This document shows positions 35,556 through 43,878 of a stretch of 64,000 bases of DNA, piece by piece. Position numbers and translations under genes: made by a program. This stretch comes from Desulfocarbo sp964620595 (GTDB lineage Bacteria; Desulfobacterota; Desulfarculia; Desulfarculales; Desulfarculaceae): NCBI GenBank assembly GCA_964620595.1, contig CAZUHP010000008.1, positions 1 through 64,000 of the forward strand, in the 5' to 3' direction. Position 1 is the stretch's first letter. Every line of letters begins with the position of its first letter. The notes beneath the pieces are model-generated. The model did no database searches and was not told the origin of the DNA. It was given only the letters and a program-made list of their open reading frames with translations.

Positions 35556-36949
35556 GCCTGTACCGTCCCGGCCAACTGCTGGTCGTCACCCGAGCCGGCA
35601 TGAGCTTCGAACACGTGCCCAACCAGCTCGACTGCCTGGCCGGGGCCAGCCGGCCGGCCGGCAAGCTGGACGGGGGAGCCCTGGACCGGACACTCAGGCG
35701 CTGGGGCAACGGCTTCCGGGCGGTGGGGGTGTTTCCGGCACGTAGCTCCCTGAACGCGGTGGGCGAACGCCATCGGGGCTACAGCTCCCTGGAGGAGGAG
35801 ATGGGCTTGTCGCGCACCTACCGGGTGGACATCGGCGAGCCCGAGGCCACCGGCCAGGTGGTGGAGGCCCTGCGCCAGTTGGCGGGCGTGGAAAAGGTCC
35901 GCCGCCAGGCCCTGGTGCTGGCGCCCCAGGAGGCGGTCCCGCCCCTGGTGCGCCGCCGCCTGAGCCGCGACCGCCTGTGGCGCCACCACCAGCGGGTGCG
36001 GGCCGACGAGGCCCTGGCCCTGGAGCCGGGCGACGAGCGGGTGCGGGTGGCGGTAGTGGACACCGGGGTTTCCCTGGGCCATCCCGAGCTGCGGGGCCGC
36101 TTGCTGGCGGGCTACGACACCGTGGACCTGGGCATGGGCCGGCTGAGCGCCCAGGTGCGGCTGGTGGGCGATTCCTGGGGCCGCGACCTGAACCCTTCCG
36201 ACGAGGCCGGGCACGGCACCTTTGTGGCCGGCATCATCGGCGCCTGGGGATGGCGGCTGCCGCCCGGCCTGGCCGGCCGTGCCTTGCTGATCCCGGTTCG
36301 CGGCCTGGCCGCCGCCTTGGTGGCCGGCGGAGAGGGGCGGTCGGACAAACTCACCGGGGTGGGGGCGCTGTCAGACCTGGACCTGGCGGTCAAGGTGGCG
36401 GTGGACCTGGGCGCGGACGTGATCAACATGAGCTTCGGCACGGCCGAGAGCGCCATGGAGCCGGGCTGCGGGCCGCCTCATGCCGAGGTGGTGGCCTATG
36501 CCCAACGTTTCGGCTGCGTGCTGGTGGCCGCAGCGGGCAACAGCGGCCGCAAGGAGCGCTATTACCCGGCCGCCGATCCCGCGGTGATCGCGGTGGGCTC
36601 GGTGGACGAGCACGGCCGCCGCTCGGCCTTCAGCTCCTACGGCGATCACCTGGACCTGTGCGCCCCGGGGGAGGGGGTGATCAGCGCCGGCCTGCGCGGC
36701 TACAAGATCAGCTCCGGCACTTCCTTTGCCGCGCCCTTCGTGGCCGGGGCGGCCGCGCTCCTGGTCAGCCGGGCCCGGCGCAAGGGGCAATCGGTGGACA
36801 GTGCCCGGGCCCGTAGCCTGCTCACCCGCTCAGCCGCCCCCCTGGGCGGAGAGGACTTCAACCCGCAGACCGGCCATGGCCTGCTGAACGTGGCGGCCGC
36901 CCTGCGGCTTATGGACCGAGAGCCCGCTGCGGCGCCGGCAGGGAGGTGA
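35552..36949 (+). CDS. Subtilisin-like serine protease (S8) without signal peptide
   Basis: 465 residues. The N-terminal 160 residues include an inhibitor-I9-like propeptide pattern (YRVDIGEPEATGQVVEALRQ). The S8 domain follows with all catalytic elements: Asp in VRVAVVDTGVSLGHPEL (about 170), His in GHGTFVAGIIGAWGW (about 220), oxyanion Asn in AAAGNSGRKE (about 330) and Ser in SSGTSFAAPFVAGAAALL (about 390). The start MSLYRPGQLLVVTRAGMSF is not a Sec signal, so it stays in the cytoplasm or is released by lysis or a dedicated route. It overlaps both neighbours (ATGA at 35552; GTGATG at 36946). Probably matures or degrades cluster proteins. Confidence 0.88.
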   Translation: MSLYRPGQLLVVTRAGMSFEHVPNQLDCLAGASRPAGKLDGGALDRTLRRWGNGFRAVGVFPARSSLNAVGERHRGYSSLEEEMGLSRTYRVDIGEPEATGQVVEALRQLAGVEKVRRQALVLAPQEAVPPLVRRRLSRDRLWRHHQRVRADEALALEPGDERVRVAVVDTGVSLGHPELRGRLLAGYDTVDLGMGRLSAQVRLVGDSWGRDLNPSDEAGHGTFVAGIIGAWGWRLPPGLAGRALLIPVRGLAAALVAGGEGRSDKLTGVGALSDLDLAVKVAVDLGADVINMSFGTAESAMEPGCGPPHAEVVAYAQRFGCVLVAAAGNSGRKERYYPAADPAVIAVGSVDEHGRRSAFSSYGDHLDLCAPGEGVISAGLRGYKISSGTSFAAPFVAGAAALLVSRARRKGQSVDSARARSLLTRSAAPLGGEDFNPQTGHGLLNVAAALRLMDREPAAAPAGR

Positions 36950-36951
36950 TG

Positions 36952-38958
36952 ATGAAAAAAGGCCGCAACCTGCTCGAGCTACTGGCCGAGGGCCTGCACG
37001 GGCGATACCTGGCCCGGGTCAGCAAGCCGCCCAAGGCCAAGGCCCTGGCCCTTTTGGCGGTGGCGCTGGGAGAGACCTGGCGGCTGCTTCCCGCAAGGGA
37101 CCGGAAACTCTGGCGGGGGACGCCGGCCGAACTGCTGGCCAAGCCCCAGGAATGGAAGCGGCGGCCAGGCCTGACGGCGGCCTGGGGTCGGATCGAGAAC
37201 CTGGCCGCTGCCTGTGGGCTGCTGCGCTGGGCCAAGGCCAAGGAGCCCACCCTGCTGCACAGCGCCGACCAGCCGAAGCTGCTCAAGCGGCTGGCAAGGG
37301 ACCTGGGAAGCCTGCCGTCCCGGAGCAGAACCGAGATCACAAGGGCCGCGATCCATGTCCTGGTGGGCCGCAGCCCCCGCCGCAACGCTACCAAGGCAAT
37401 CAAGGCTTTTATCAAGGAGGTAAGAGAAATGGGTGTGGAATACTCCATAGACCTGATGGCTATCCCCCGCAAGTGGGGCGATGCCGAGAAGAAGGCCTAT
37501 GCAGAGGCGGTCTCCAAGGTCCTGGCGGAACACTGCAACCTACCCAGGTCCGGCAACGAGATCGCCCATGCCGCCATCACCGGCATGCTGCTCCAGGCCG
37601 AGGTGTTCGACTACGAAGACGACGATCCTTATCTCAGGCAAAAGGTCTGCGAATTCTACCTGGACCTGATCTCCCACCAGACCACCCTGTTCAACAACGG
37701 CGACACGGGCAAGAGAATCAGCCTGCTCAAGGTCTACGACTACATCGACGCCGCGCTCGCCAGGATACTGCCTCCTGGTGCGGGAAACAAAAAGCGCACC
37801 TCGCACCAGGCCCTGGCCGCGGTGGGCCGCTACGTGTTCAGCCGGCTGGACGACTACCCGGTGGGATCGGCCGGATTCCCCCTGTGCGTGGAGCGCGGCC
37901 TGGACAACTATGTCTCCCGGCCCAAGGGCTTCGAGTTCCTGGACCTGCCTGCCCTGACCGGCGACAAGGGCTCTGAGGACGAGATCGAAAAAGACAACAT
38001 CGAGGCGGTGGCGGTCTGCTACCTGGCCTATCAGCTCGAGCAGGTGCGCCTGTTCGACACCGCCGACCGGCTGACCGAGCTGTTCGTCAACGGCATGCTG
38101 CCGGTGGGGCTGGACGAGGGCGGCCGCGCCCTGGACCGCTACTACTGGGGAGCCACCCAGCGTCTGAACACCGCCGCCCGCCTGGGGCTCTACAGCCGGC
38201 TGTTCGGAGTGCCCGGCGGCGACGTCTCCTCCGAGGTGCGGCCCAACACCGAGTTCGAAACCCTGTGGATGCGTTTCCTGGCCAGTGTCTCCGAGTATCG
38301 CCGCCAGAAGCGGGAAGCCATGGGTGGCGTCTCCAGCACCGGCCGGGCCCGGCCGCTCTATTTGACCGACGACTACGTGCGTAAGGCCGGCCGCGACCTG
38401 GCAGGCAACCTGTCGCTCTTCGGGTGGGCCGGCACCCACTACGCCGCCCGGCGCCTGAGCCGCCACATCAAGCAGGCCATCAACATGCTCAAGTCCCCCT
38501 CGGTGCTCAAGGCCTATGGCGTCAACAACATCTGGCAACTGATCGAGCAGGTGGCCAGCCGCGAGTTCGGCCAGGCGCCCAACGTGGTGCGCCACCGCAC
38601 CATGGCCGAGGCCGGCCAGGCGGTGATGCACCTGCTGGCCAGCAAGCACACCGCCTGGAGCGCCGAGCTGGGCAAGCTCTTGTTCCCCGACCCCAGCCAG
38701 CCGCAGAAGCCCGCCCACTTCACCGAAGACGAGGAAGAGGCCCTGGCCCGCTGGGTGGAGTCCTGGCTGGCGGTGAACGGCATAAAGAGCGACGAGGTGC
38801 ACGAGTATTCCCAGCCGGCCGAGACTCCCGCCGTCACCAGCCTCCCCTCCCACGGCGGCGCTGGCGGTGGCGACTCCCTGGAGCAACTGCGGCAGATGGT
38901 GGCCGCCGGCCAGGCTCCCACCCTGGACCAGCTCAAGAGCATGCTGCCGGCCGCCTAG
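36952..38958 (+). CDS. Family B protein 1, 668 residues, unrecognised
   Basis: ATG 36952 is chosen since GGGAGG is five bases upstream (GTG 36946 and ATG 36949 are alternatives). The protein is mainly alpha-helical and soluble, starting KKGRNLLELLAEGLHGRYLA. Residues about 355-570 are paralogous to most of the 290-residue product of 41362-42234: YLAYQLEQVRLFDTADRL matches YLQAELEQTGLILVAEAL, and INMLKSPSVLKAYGVNNIWQL matches IDILSHPAVTRCFRARGMWDL. The C-terminus has an acidic/Pro segment and a final helix (LEQLRQMVAAGQAPTLDQL) that resembles a short C-terminal peptide signal or binding helix. No catalytic motif is seen. Confidence 0.75.
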   Translation: MKKGRNLLELLAEGLHGRYLARVSKPPKAKALALLAVALGETWRLLPARDRKLWRGTPAELLAKPQEWKRRPGLTAAWGRIENLAAACGLLRWAKAKEPTLLHSADQPKLLKRLARDLGSLPSRSRTEITRAAIHVLVGRSPRRNATKAIKAFIKEVREMGVEYSIDLMAIPRKWGDAEKKAYAEAVSKVLAEHCNLPRSGNEIAHAAITGMLLQAEVFDYEDDDPYLRQKVCEFYLDLISHQTTLFNNGDTGKRISLLKVYDYIDAALARILPPGAGNKKRTSHQALAAVGRYVFSRLDDYPVGSAGFPLCVERGLDNYVSRPKGFEFLDLPALTGDKGSEDEIEKDNIEAVAVCYLAYQLEQVRLFDTADRLTELFVNGMLPVGLDEGGRALDRYYWGATQRLNTAARLGLYSRLFGVPGGDVSSEVRPNTEFETLWMRFLASVSEYRRQKREAMGGVSSTGRARPLYLTDDYVRKAGRDLAGNLSLFGWAGTHYAARRLSRHIKQAINMLKSPSVLKAYGVNNIWQLIEQVASREFGQAPNVVRHRTMAEAGQAVMHLLASKHTAWSAELGKLLFPDPSQPQKPAHFTEDEEEALARWVESWLAVNGIKSDEVHEYSQPAETPAVTSLPSHGGAGGGDSLEQLRQMVAAGQAPTLDQLKSMLPAA

Positions 38959-38993
38959 CGGCCCCAACTCTCCGCCGTGGGAAGGAGCATTCA

Positions 38994-40082
38994 ATGTCAG
39001 AGCAAGCTCCGGCGTCCGCAAAGGCCAAGAGCCTGTTGCGTCACGCCTCGCAGCGGATGTCCACCGCCGATCCGGTGCCCACCCTGGGCCACGTGTTGGA
39101 CGAGGCCCTGCCTCTGCCGGTGGGCTCGGAGCTGTACCAGAACCACCTGATGCTGGAGCCCACCTTCAGCGAGACCTCGGCGCGCAACCTGAGCTTCCAC
39201 ATGGACACCGTGGATCCCCGAAGCGCCAACCCGGTGGACCGCATCATGTCGGCCACCGACACCATGCGCCGCATGGTGCACCAGCACTTCGGGCCCCAGG
39301 CCCTGCGCTGGTTCGACAGCCGCTCGGAGAGCCAGCGCGCCGCCCGCCCCCTCTACTACGGGCGCGGCGCCTTTTTCGGCAGCGGCTTCGACCGCTACGG
39401 CCTGCGAGAGTCCATGGTCACCTACCAGTGGGGCAGCGACCTGATGGACGCCCTGCCCGGTCCCCTGTTCCGCATGGCCCGCATCGCCCTGGAGACGGTG
39501 CCTGGCCTGCGGCCGGCCTTCAGCACCATCCGCTGCGGCCGTAGCGGAGGCAGCCAGCAACTCGCCTTCGAGGTGACCTCGGCGCTGCCCCTGTCCGGGC
39601 TGAAACCGCTCATGGACCGCCTGGGCCTGGGCCACCAGCACGCCAGCCTCTTGAGCACCACCGCCCTCATCCTGGGCTCCCGTTTCACCCTGCCGCCGGG
39701 TTCGGCCATGATCACCCTGCGGCCCACTCGCCTGGGAGTGGAGCTGCGGCTGGACGTGGACCTGGACGCGGTGCCGGACACTCCCACCCAGTTCTTCTCC
39801 CTGCTGCGCATGGCCCTGGGCGAACGCCCCCGCGGCCTGCGCGCCCTGCAGAACTGGCTCATCGCCATGACCCCCGAGCATTACGAGGGTCCCGGCGACC
39901 TGTCGGTGCTGTCGGTGAAGGTGCGGCCGGACATGCCCGCCCGCATCGCCTTGTTCCTGCGGCCGGCCGCCCTGCACACCTCCGGTGAAACCAGGCAGGC
40001 CGGCGGGGACGGCGAGGACCGGCCCGCCAGCCCGCCTCCGCCCCAGAACCAGGCCGCCGCGCCGGCCCAGTATGCGGTGTAG
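38994..40082 (+). CDS. Unrecognised 362-residue protein of the cluster
   Basis: ATG 38994 with GAAGGAG upstream; the open frame extends back to 38424 as a shadow of family B1. The sequence alternates helices and strands in repeats of roughly 100 residues ending in strand motifs such as LSVLSVKVRPDMPARIALFL and SAMITLRPTRLGVELRLDVD. This alpha-beta-beta-alpha rhythm recalls the barrel of ABBA-type aromatic prenyltransferases, but I see no matching motif and would not assign that function. The tail is Pro/Ala/Gln-rich. No signal peptide. Sits between family B1 and family A2. Confidence 0.7.
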   Translation: MSEQAPASAKAKSLLRHASQRMSTADPVPTLGHVLDEALPLPVGSELYQNHLMLEPTFSETSARNLSFHMDTVDPRSANPVDRIMSATDTMRRMVHQHFGPQALRWFDSRSESQRAARPLYYGRGAFFGSGFDRYGLRESMVTYQWGSDLMDALPGPLFRMARIALETVPGLRPAFSTIRCGRSGGSQQLAFEVTSALPLSGLKPLMDRLGLGHQHASLLSTTALILGSRFTLPPGSAMITLRPTRLGVELRLDVDLDAVPDTPTQFFSLLRMALGERPRGLRALQNWLIAMTPEHYEGPGDLSVLSVKVRPDMPARIALFLRPAALHTSGETRQAGGDGEDRPASPPPPQNQAAAPAQYAV

Positions 40083-40106
40083 CGCCCAGGCCAAGGAGAA
40101 GGGACC

Positions 40107-41360
40107 ATGTCCAGCCAGAACCTAGACCCAGAGACCTTGGCCCTGGCCCGCCAGCAGGTACGCCGGATACTCACCCGCAGCCCGGCCTACCGCCAGTTGC
40201 CCCCGGAAAAGCGCAAGGCCCTGGCCCACGACATGGTGAAGGTGGCGGCCTATATCGTGGACGGCGGCGGCGAGACCAAGGATGCGCCCCTGGCCGTGCA
40301 ACTGGCCGGCGCCGCGCCCGCCCAACCGGTCAGGAGGCCGTCTTCACCTGCCACCGCCGGCCAGCAGATGGCCGGCCAGGGCGGCGCCGTGGCCGCCCAG
40401 GCGGGCAGGGACGCCTACACCGAGCTGGTGGCCAAGGTTGATTTCCCCTCCTTTGTATCAGGGCTTTTGGATGGGGTGTTCGATGCCGTGGTGGACAGTT
40501 CCATCAAGCAGATGGAGGCGTATTCCGAGCTGGTCAAGAACGTGGCCATGAGCGTGGACGAGTACATGAAGGAGAACATCACCGAGAACCAGGCCCGCGA
40601 CTACCTGGTGCAGCGCTACCCGGACCACCTGGAGCTGGACCTGGAGGGTGACCAGCCCCGCGTCAAGCCCAAGGAAGGCATGGACGAGGACAACCTGCCG
40701 GACTTGTTTCAGGACCTGGGGCTGAACCTTTCCCTGGACTCGGCCGACAGCGAGGAGATCGAGGAGAAGCTGGTGCCGGCCGCCCGCCGGCGCATCGCCA
40801 TGGACCGCCAGCAGCTTTTGGCCACCATGGTGATGATGGGCATCAACCGCCTGGTGGTCACCGACGGCCAGATCAAGGCGTCTTGCCTCTTCGAGCTGGA
40901 CACCACCGACATGGTGAGCCGGGAACGGACCATGGGCGGCGAATACACCAAGGACACCAGCGACACCACCACCCGCGAGGGCTCCGGCACCTGGGACTAC
41001 TCGAGCGGAAGTGAATGGGACTGGGAGGGCGACGCCAGCGAGGGCAAGTCCAGTTGGCGGTACAGCGCCACCGGCAAGTGGCTCTCGGGCCGCACCTCCA
41101 CCAAGAGCACCAAGTTCAAGGTCAGCACTTCCAGCACGGACCAGTCCGAGGCCAAGGTGCAGATGCACGCCAACCTGGCCGGCAAGGTGCAGCTCAACTT
41201 CAAGAGCGAGACGTTCCCCCTGGAGCGCATGGTGGACATCCTGCAAGTCAACCAGGTGCAGGCCAAGGCGCCGGGCAGCCACCGGGGCGCCATGACCGGC
41301 GGCCCGACGCCGGCCGGCCCGGCCGCGCCCGTCCCGCCGCCGGCCGGGGCGCCGGCCTAG
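40107..41360 (+). CDS. Family A protein 2
   Basis: 417 residues; AAGGAGAAGGG before ATG 40107. Carries all three family A parts: TRSPAYRQLPPEKRKALAHD, the core VDFPSFVSGLLDGVFDAVVD / VDEYMKENITENQARDYLVQ / TMVMMGINRLVVTDGQIKAS, and the C-terminal HANLAGKVQLNFKSETFPLE. It differs in a Trp/Ser/Thr-rich insertion (residues about 275-345, with GTWDYSSGSEWDWEGDASEG), which predicts as repeated beta strands. Tail is Pro/Ala/Gly-rich. Two bases from the next gene. Confidence 0.75.
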   Translation: MSSQNLDPETLALARQQVRRILTRSPAYRQLPPEKRKALAHDMVKVAAYIVDGGGETKDAPLAVQLAGAAPAQPVRRPSSPATAGQQMAGQGGAVAAQAGRDAYTELVAKVDFPSFVSGLLDGVFDAVVDSSIKQMEAYSELVKNVAMSVDEYMKENITENQARDYLVQRYPDHLELDLEGDQPRVKPKEGMDEDNLPDLFQDLGLNLSLDSADSEEIEEKLVPAARRRIAMDRQQLLATMVMMGINRLVVTDGQIKASCLFELDTTDMVSRERTMGGEYTKDTSDTTTREGSGTWDYSSGSEWDWEGDASEGKSSWRYSATGKWLSGRTSTKSTKFKVSTSSTDQSEAKVQMHANLAGKVQLNFKSETFPLERMVDILQVNQVQAKAPGSHRGAMTGGPTPAGPAAPVPPPAGAPA

Positions 41361-41361
41361 G

Positions 41362-42234
41362 ATGAGGCCAGTGGTGACACCTTTGCAGCACAGCCTGGCG
41401 TTGGCCGCCGGTGCCCTGGCCGACCAGGCGCCGGCGCAGGCCGGCAGCGCCCATGACCCCCTGGGGCTCAACCCGCCGCCCCTTTTGGACGACAGGGACA
41501 GCCTCAGCAGCGAGGCCCTGCGCGCGGCCGGTGCCCTGTACTTGCAGGCCGAGCTGGAGCAGACCGGGCTCATCCTGGTGGCCGAAGCCCTGGTGGACCA
41601 GCGGCTCCGCCTGCCCCTGCGCGACCCCCAAGCCGCCGACAAGCTGGATACCTACCACCGGCTCCAGGCGGGCTTCTACGGCCAGCGCGAACGCAATCTC
41701 TTGTTCGCCCGCGTCTTCGGCCTGGGTCCGGGCGTGGGCGACGCAGCCCTGCGGAACGCCAACCGCGACTTCCAGGCCAGGCTGGCCCTGCTCTGCCTGG
41801 CCCTGGTGCGTGCCTGTCGGGGGCTGCGGCCCGGCCGCGGGCTTTGGCCGGCAGACCAGGCCGCCTTGCGCTCTGCCGCCCTGGGCCTGCTCTACAGCCT
41901 GTCTTCCCGGCTGTACGGCAACACCATAGCAGCCGCGCGCCGCATCCAGGACCAGCTTCAACGGGCAATAGACATTCTCAGCCACCCGGCGGTCACCCGC
42001 TGCTTCCGGGCGCGCGGCATGTGGGATCTCCTGCGCCGGGTGCTGGGCCAAAAGGGCCCTGACCTGGGACGCTATGTGCAGCGCGGCCGCTCCGGCCAGC
42101 AGGTGTTCCTCTGGCTGGCCGAGAGCCTGGCGGACTTCCGCCGGCCCCAAGGGACGCCCACCCTCCAGCCCGACTCCCCCGTGTTCCGCCATGCCGCCGC
42201 CTGGTTGCAGGCCAGCGGGCTGGAGGTGGCCTGA
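41362..42234 (+). CDS. Family B protein 2, 290 residues
   Basis: ATG 41362 two bases after A2. All-helical, soluble, with many Arg and Leu. Residues about 50-270 align with residues about 355-570 of the product of 36952-38958 (see YHRLQAGFYGQRERNLLFAR versus YYWGATQRLNTAARLGLYSR, both followed by a VFGL/LFGV-P-G motif). It therefore looks like a shortened paralogue lacking the N-terminal half. The stop overlaps the start of A3 (TGATG), so it is translationally coupled. Function unknown. Confidence 0.7.
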   Translation: MRPVVTPLQHSLALAAGALADQAPAQAGSAHDPLGLNPPPLLDDRDSLSSEALRAAGALYLQAELEQTGLILVAEALVDQRLRLPLRDPQAADKLDTYHRLQAGFYGQRERNLLFARVFGLGPGVGDAALRNANRDFQARLALLCLALVRACRGLRPGRGLWPADQAALRSAALGLLYSLSSRLYGNTIAAARRIQDQLQRAIDILSHPAVTRCFRARGMWDLLRRVLGQKGPDLGRYVQRGRSGQQVFLWLAESLADFRRPQGTPTLQPDSPVFRHAAAWLQASGLEVA

Positions 42235-43748
42235 TGCCGGCCCTGGCGGCACAGGCGGCCGAGCCGCGGCCCGCGTCTCCCTGGGAGGATGGCGGCCCTG
42301 GGGGCGGACAGGCGCAGGGGAACGGCCTGCCCGGGCCCTTTGCCGAGCCTCCTTCGCCCGGCGGCCTGCGCCCCTTGCCGGCCACCATGGAGCTGGTCCG
42401 TTCCCAGGTGGGTGCGCTCCTGGCCGCCAGCGGCGGGTTCCATGCCTTGCCACCGGCGGAGCAGGAGCGCCTGCGGCGGCACCTGGTCAAGATAGCGGCC
42501 TATGCCGCCGAGCTGGCCCGCGACGTATGGCACCAGGCCGATAAGCTGGGCCAGCGGCCGGTGGTCAAGACCAGCACCCAGTTGGAAGCGCCCCTGGTCC
42601 GGGCCCAGTCGGACGGGGATAATTTCCAGGCCAGCGCGGCCGGACGGGTGGCGCGCATCACCCAGCAGACGCTGAGGGCGGTGGCCTTCCCCACCTTTGT
42701 GTCGGATTTGATCAAGGGAACTTTCGAGGCTATCACCAACGCCACTATCGAGCAGCTACAGGCCTACACCGAGCTTCTGTCCAACGTGTCCAAGACCGTG
42801 GACCAGTTCATGGCCGACAACATCTCCGACAACCAGGCCCGGGACTGGCTGGCCCAGCGCTACCCTGAATACCTGGAGGTGACCACCAGCGGCGGCGCCC
42901 CCCGCCTGCGCCTGCGCCCCGGCGCGGATGACCGCCCGGCGCCCTCCTGGCGGCGCGACCTCAACCTCAGCCAGGATGTGGGGCTGGACCTGGAGGAGAT
43001 CGAGCAGACCCTGGTGCCGGCCGCGCGGCGCAAGCTGGCCGAGGGACGCCTGCAGGTGCTCTCCACCATGGTCCTGATGGGTGTGAGCCGCCTGGTGGTG
43101 ACCGCCGGCAAGATACGCGCCACCATGGGCTTTCATATCGACACCACCGACCGCCTGCACACCGAGCACGCCACGGACTTCGACTTCCGCAGCGGCTTGA
43201 GCGCCAGCTATGGATTCGGACCCTGGCGGGCATCCGCTGCCATGAGCCTGGCCTACGTGCGCTCCACCCGCGCCCAGAGCGACCACGAACTCAATCTGGA
43301 CACCGACCTCACCGGCGAGGTGGAGCTGCATTTCAAGAGCGACTACCTGCCCTTGCAGGCCTTTGCCGATTCGGCCGCCCTGAGCCGCATCCGGGGCAAC
43401 ACGCCGGTGCCGGGCCAGGCCGACCTGTTCGGCCAGATCGCCACCGGCGGCAGCGTGGGCCGCTACCAGTCTCCCCGCTCCCGGCGCAGCCAGCGCCAGG
43501 AGCCTGCCCTGCGCCGCCTGGGCGTGCTGCCCGATGCCCCCCAGGTGCCTCAAGCCTCCTCGCCCAGCGCCGGCAGTGGGAGCGGAGGGAGATCAGGCGG
43601 CGGGTCGGCCGGCAGAGGGAGCGGCGCCAGCGGGTCCGGCGGTGGCGGCAGCTCCAGCGGCGGCGGCTCCAGCGGCGGGTCTGGCAGCGGCTCCGGGGGC
43701 AGGCCGGCCAGTAGCGCCGGGGACGCCGGCAGGGGAGGGCGCTCGTGA
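42234..43748 (+). CDS. Family A protein 3, with Gly/Ser-rich tail
   Basis: 504 residues; GGAGGTGGCC before ATG 42234. Family A parts: VRSQVGALLAASGGFHALPP, core VAFPTFVSDLIKGTFEAITN / VDQFMADNISDNQARDWLAQ / TMVLMGVSRLVVTAGKIRAT, and TDLTGEVELHFKSDYLPLQA. It has an extra N-terminal Pro/Gly region and a long Gly/Ser tail from about residue 440, a flexible extension not shared by the other three. A 130-base gap separates it from A4. Confidence 0.75.
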   Translation: MPALAAQAAEPRPASPWEDGGPGGGQAQGNGLPGPFAEPPSPGGLRPLPATMELVRSQVGALLAASGGFHALPPAEQERLRRHLVKIAAYAAELARDVWHQADKLGQRPVVKTSTQLEAPLVRAQSDGDNFQASAAGRVARITQQTLRAVAFPTFVSDLIKGTFEAITNATIEQLQAYTELLSNVSKTVDQFMADNISDNQARDWLAQRYPEYLEVTTSGGAPRLRLRPGADDRPAPSWRRDLNLSQDVGLDLEEIEQTLVPAARRKLAEGRLQVLSTMVLMGVSRLVVTAGKIRATMGFHIDTTDRLHTEHATDFDFRSGLSASYGFGPWRASAAMSLAYVRSTRAQSDHELNLDTDLTGEVELHFKSDYLPLQAFADSAALSRIRGNTPVPGQADLFGQIATGGSVGRYQSPRSRRSQRQEPALRRLGVLPDAPQVPQASSPSAGSGSGGRSGGGSAGRGSGASGSGGGGSSSGGGSSGGSGSGSGGRPASSAGDAGRGGRS

Positions 43749-43878
43749 GGTGGAGAGAACTACCAGCTGGAAGCAGGGCCAGGTGCTGGCTCGCTTTACT
43801 GCCGCCCCCTGGCCGGGGCATAAGCCCGAGAGGGACCGTGGCCCAGGAGAGCCACGCGAACCCAGGGAGGATATGACC

